64,000 nt of DNA, taken from contig CANHGS010000006.1 of NCBI GenBank assembly GCA_947460595.1, forward strand, positions 104,941 to 168,940, read 5' to 3'. Positions 62,607-64,000 of this stretch are shown piece after piece. Positions within the stretch are counted from its first letter, which is position 1. Each line of letters opens with the position of its first letter. This stretch comes from Bacteroidota bacterium (lineage in GTDB: Bacteria; Bacteroidota; Bacteroidia; Chitinophagales; Chitinophagaceae). Both the position numbers and the translations under genes were made by a program. Under the pieces are notes generated by a model, which searched no databases, was not told where the DNA came from, and saw only the letters and a list, made by a program, of their open reading frames with translations.

Positions 62607-64000
62607 ATGTCATTAAGCCAGTCCCTTCAACAGAAACTATTACAAAAACTGTCTCCCCAGCAGATACAGTTAATGAAACTGTTGCAAGTACCTACGGCCA
62701 ATTTAGAGGAAAGGATCAAGGAGGAATTAGAGGAGAATCCAGCGCTTGAAATGGATGAAGAGGGGCATGAAGACGAGTTTGGAGAAGATTTACAAGACGA
62801 TTTTGAGGGACCCACTGATGAATCTATGGACGGAAGTGAAGAGGATTATGAGAATACTGACATGACCGAGTACATTGTGGATGACGATGGGGAAATTGCA
62901 GACTATAAAACCAGAGATGATAATTATCCAGAAATGGATGACCAGAAAGTAATGCCCATTAGGGTTGAGAGCAGTTTTCATGACATGGTCATAGATCAAT
63001 TGGGCATGTTGGAATTGGATGAGCGTAATTTTAAAATTGCGGAACAAATTGTAGGTAGTTTGGATGACGATGGTTATTTGAGAAGGGAGCTTAGTTCCAT
63101 TGCAGATGACCTGGCTTTTAGGCAAAGCATGATGGTGGAAGAAAAAGAAATTCAAGCTTTAATTAAAGAGATTCAACAGTTTGATCCACCAGGAGTATGT
63201 GCTAGAAATTTGCAAGAATGTTTGTTATTACAGTTAGATCGCAAATTGGGGGAAGGAAAATCTGTGGCCTTGGCCGTTCAGGTTTTGAGCAAGTATTTTG
63301 AAGAATTTACTAAGAAGCACTATGAGAAAATTCAGCGTAACCTGAATTTAACAGATGAACAAATCAAAGAAGTCATCAATCAAATTATCAAGCTGAATCC
63401 AAGACCCGGTGGGAATATTGGAGAAATCAATAAGGCGGAAACCTATATTATTCCTGACTTTTTTATCTTGAACAACAATGGAAGACTAGAGCTTACGCTT
63501 AATGCAAGAAATGCACCCGATCTGCGTGTTAGTGAAGGTTATAGAGACATGTTGAAGGATTATGAAAAAGGATCCAAAACAGACAAGCGCCAAAAAGAAG
63601 CCGTGTTGTTTATTAAGCAAAAAATTGATTCTGCTAAATGGTTTATTGATATGATCAAGCAGCGTCAAGAAACCCTGATTAATACCATGAGTGCCATTAT
63701 TAGTCACCAACAAGAGTTCTTCTTAACAGGTGATGAAACAACTATGCGGCCCATGATCTTAAAAGATATTGCAGAGATTACGGGATTAGACATTAGTACC
63801 GTAAGCCGTGTGGCCAATAGTAAATTTGTACAAACAGAATTTGGCACTTACCGGCTTAAATTTTTCTTTTCAGAATCACTAAGTACCGATAGTGGAGAAG
63901 AAGTAAGTACCAGAGAAGTGAAGAAGATTTTGAGCAATATGATTGAATCGGAAGACAAGCATAAACCACTTAGCGATGAACTGTTAACAGATATGCTTCA
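62607..64000 (+). CDS. rpoN: RNA polymerase sigma-54 factor (3' end cut by the window)
   Basis: About 464 residues visible. Region I is Gln/Leu-rich (SLQQKLLQKLSPQQIQLMKLLQVP, ELEENPALE), region II is very acidic (DEEGHEDEFGEDLQDDFEG), and region III holds the core-binding domain (QFDPPGVCARNLQECLLLQL, LNPRPGG) and the HTH (MILKDIAEITGLDISTVSRVANSKFVQTEFGTYRLKFFFSE). The RpoN box (ARRTVAKYRE type) should lie just beyond 64000. It directs transcription from -24/-12 promoters with enhancer-binding activators. No such activator is in the window. Confidence 0.95.
   Translation, partial: MSLSQSLQQKLLQKLSPQQIQLMKLLQVPTANLEERIKEELEENPALEMDEEGHEDEFGEDLQDDFEGPTDESMDGSEEDYENTDMTEYIVDDDGEIADYKTRDDNYPEMDDQKVMPIRVESSFHDMVIDQLGMLELDERNFKIAEQIVGSLDDDGYLRRELSSIADDLAFRQSMMVEEKEIQALIKEIQQFDPPGVCARNLQECLLLQLDRKLGEGKSVALAVQVLSKYFEEFTKKHYEKIQRNLNLTDEQIKEVINQIIKLNPRPGGNIGEINKAETYIIPDFFILNNNGRLELTLNARNAPDLRVSEGYRDMLKDYEKGSKTDKRQKEAVLFIKQKIDSAKWFIDMIKQRQETLINTMSAIISHQQEFFLTGDETTMRPMILKDIAEITGLDISTVSRVANSKFVQTEFGTYRLKFFFSESLSTDSGEEVSTREVKKILSNMIESEDKHKPLSDELLTDML

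Noticed and set aside
1..64000. Prophage, transposon or integrated element
   Set aside because: No integrase, transposase, tRNA-edge, terminal repeats or phage structural genes were seen; the holin-like protein at 16015 fits a YqjE-type role instead.

Overview
The window looks like a chromosome segment of a Bacteroidota bacterium, most likely Chitinophagaceae (a Sediminibacterium-like relative). The evidence is the AT-leaning codon use, a PorZ-type component of the type IX secretion system with a C-terminal sorting domain, CarboxypepD_reg/TonB-receptor-like outer-membrane proteins, a GLPGLI protein, DUF4836 and DUF5606 proteins, a long-form IspG, an IcmF fused mutase, almost no Shine-Dalgarno sequences, and TAnnTTTG-type -7 promoter elements. 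I saw no rRNA, tRNA, CRISPR, IS element or prophage. The taxonomic call is an inference from gene content.

Layout. 1-6.2 kb: the 5' part of an outer-membrane beta-barrel gene, a YHS lipoprotein with a His-rich secreted protein, a large SWIM/SNF2 helicase and comB. 6.4-17.2 kb: a co-directional, accessory-looking stress island. It holds two paralogous regulators (degenerate HMA-like domain plus AraC HTH), a possible eRF1-like protein overlapping dps, a YceI gene frameshifted at a G7 tract, small lipoproteins, a cupin, a PAS hybrid histidine kinase with HPt domain, a lone receiver whose start carries a C8 tract, a two-domain glycosyltransferase, then Lmo0937-, YtxH- and YqjE-like small membrane proteins and a beta-barrel. 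17.3-29 kb: VOC and L-glyceraldehyde-3-phosphate reductase genes, a large OM receptor-like protein convergent with a GLPGLI protein, a two-component system, a GH53 galactanase, kbl and a class D beta-lactamase homologue. 29-38.5 kb: housekeeping ispG, nadB, a LpxL-type acyltransferase, a polypurine tandem repeat, an ArsR plus persulfide dioxygenase-rhodanese pair, tsaB, ridA and an aldose epimerase.

38.8-46.7 kb: icmF, a PliI-like lysozyme inhibitor, a flavin monooxygenase and a YncE/phosphoesterase fusion. 46.7-53.2 kb: porZ, then an operon of lipoprotein, membrane protein, histidine kinase and NarL-type regulator, and divergently a PAS-DHp-REC protein lacking an ATPase domain. The 327-bp divergent gap between them carries four GGTGTTTT half-sites in two hairpins. 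53.2-64 kb: an ABC transporter with a DUF4836 lipoprotein, a GH3-serine hydrolase fusion, DUF5606, a DsbA-like protein, a KdnA-like aminotransferase and rpoN (cut by the window end).

The best candidate for something new is the 6.4-17.2 kb island. It combines paired regulators, a phosphorelay, DNA protection (Dps), possible ribosome-directed proteins and envelope proteins, and has two G/C homopolymer tracts able to switch reading frames.
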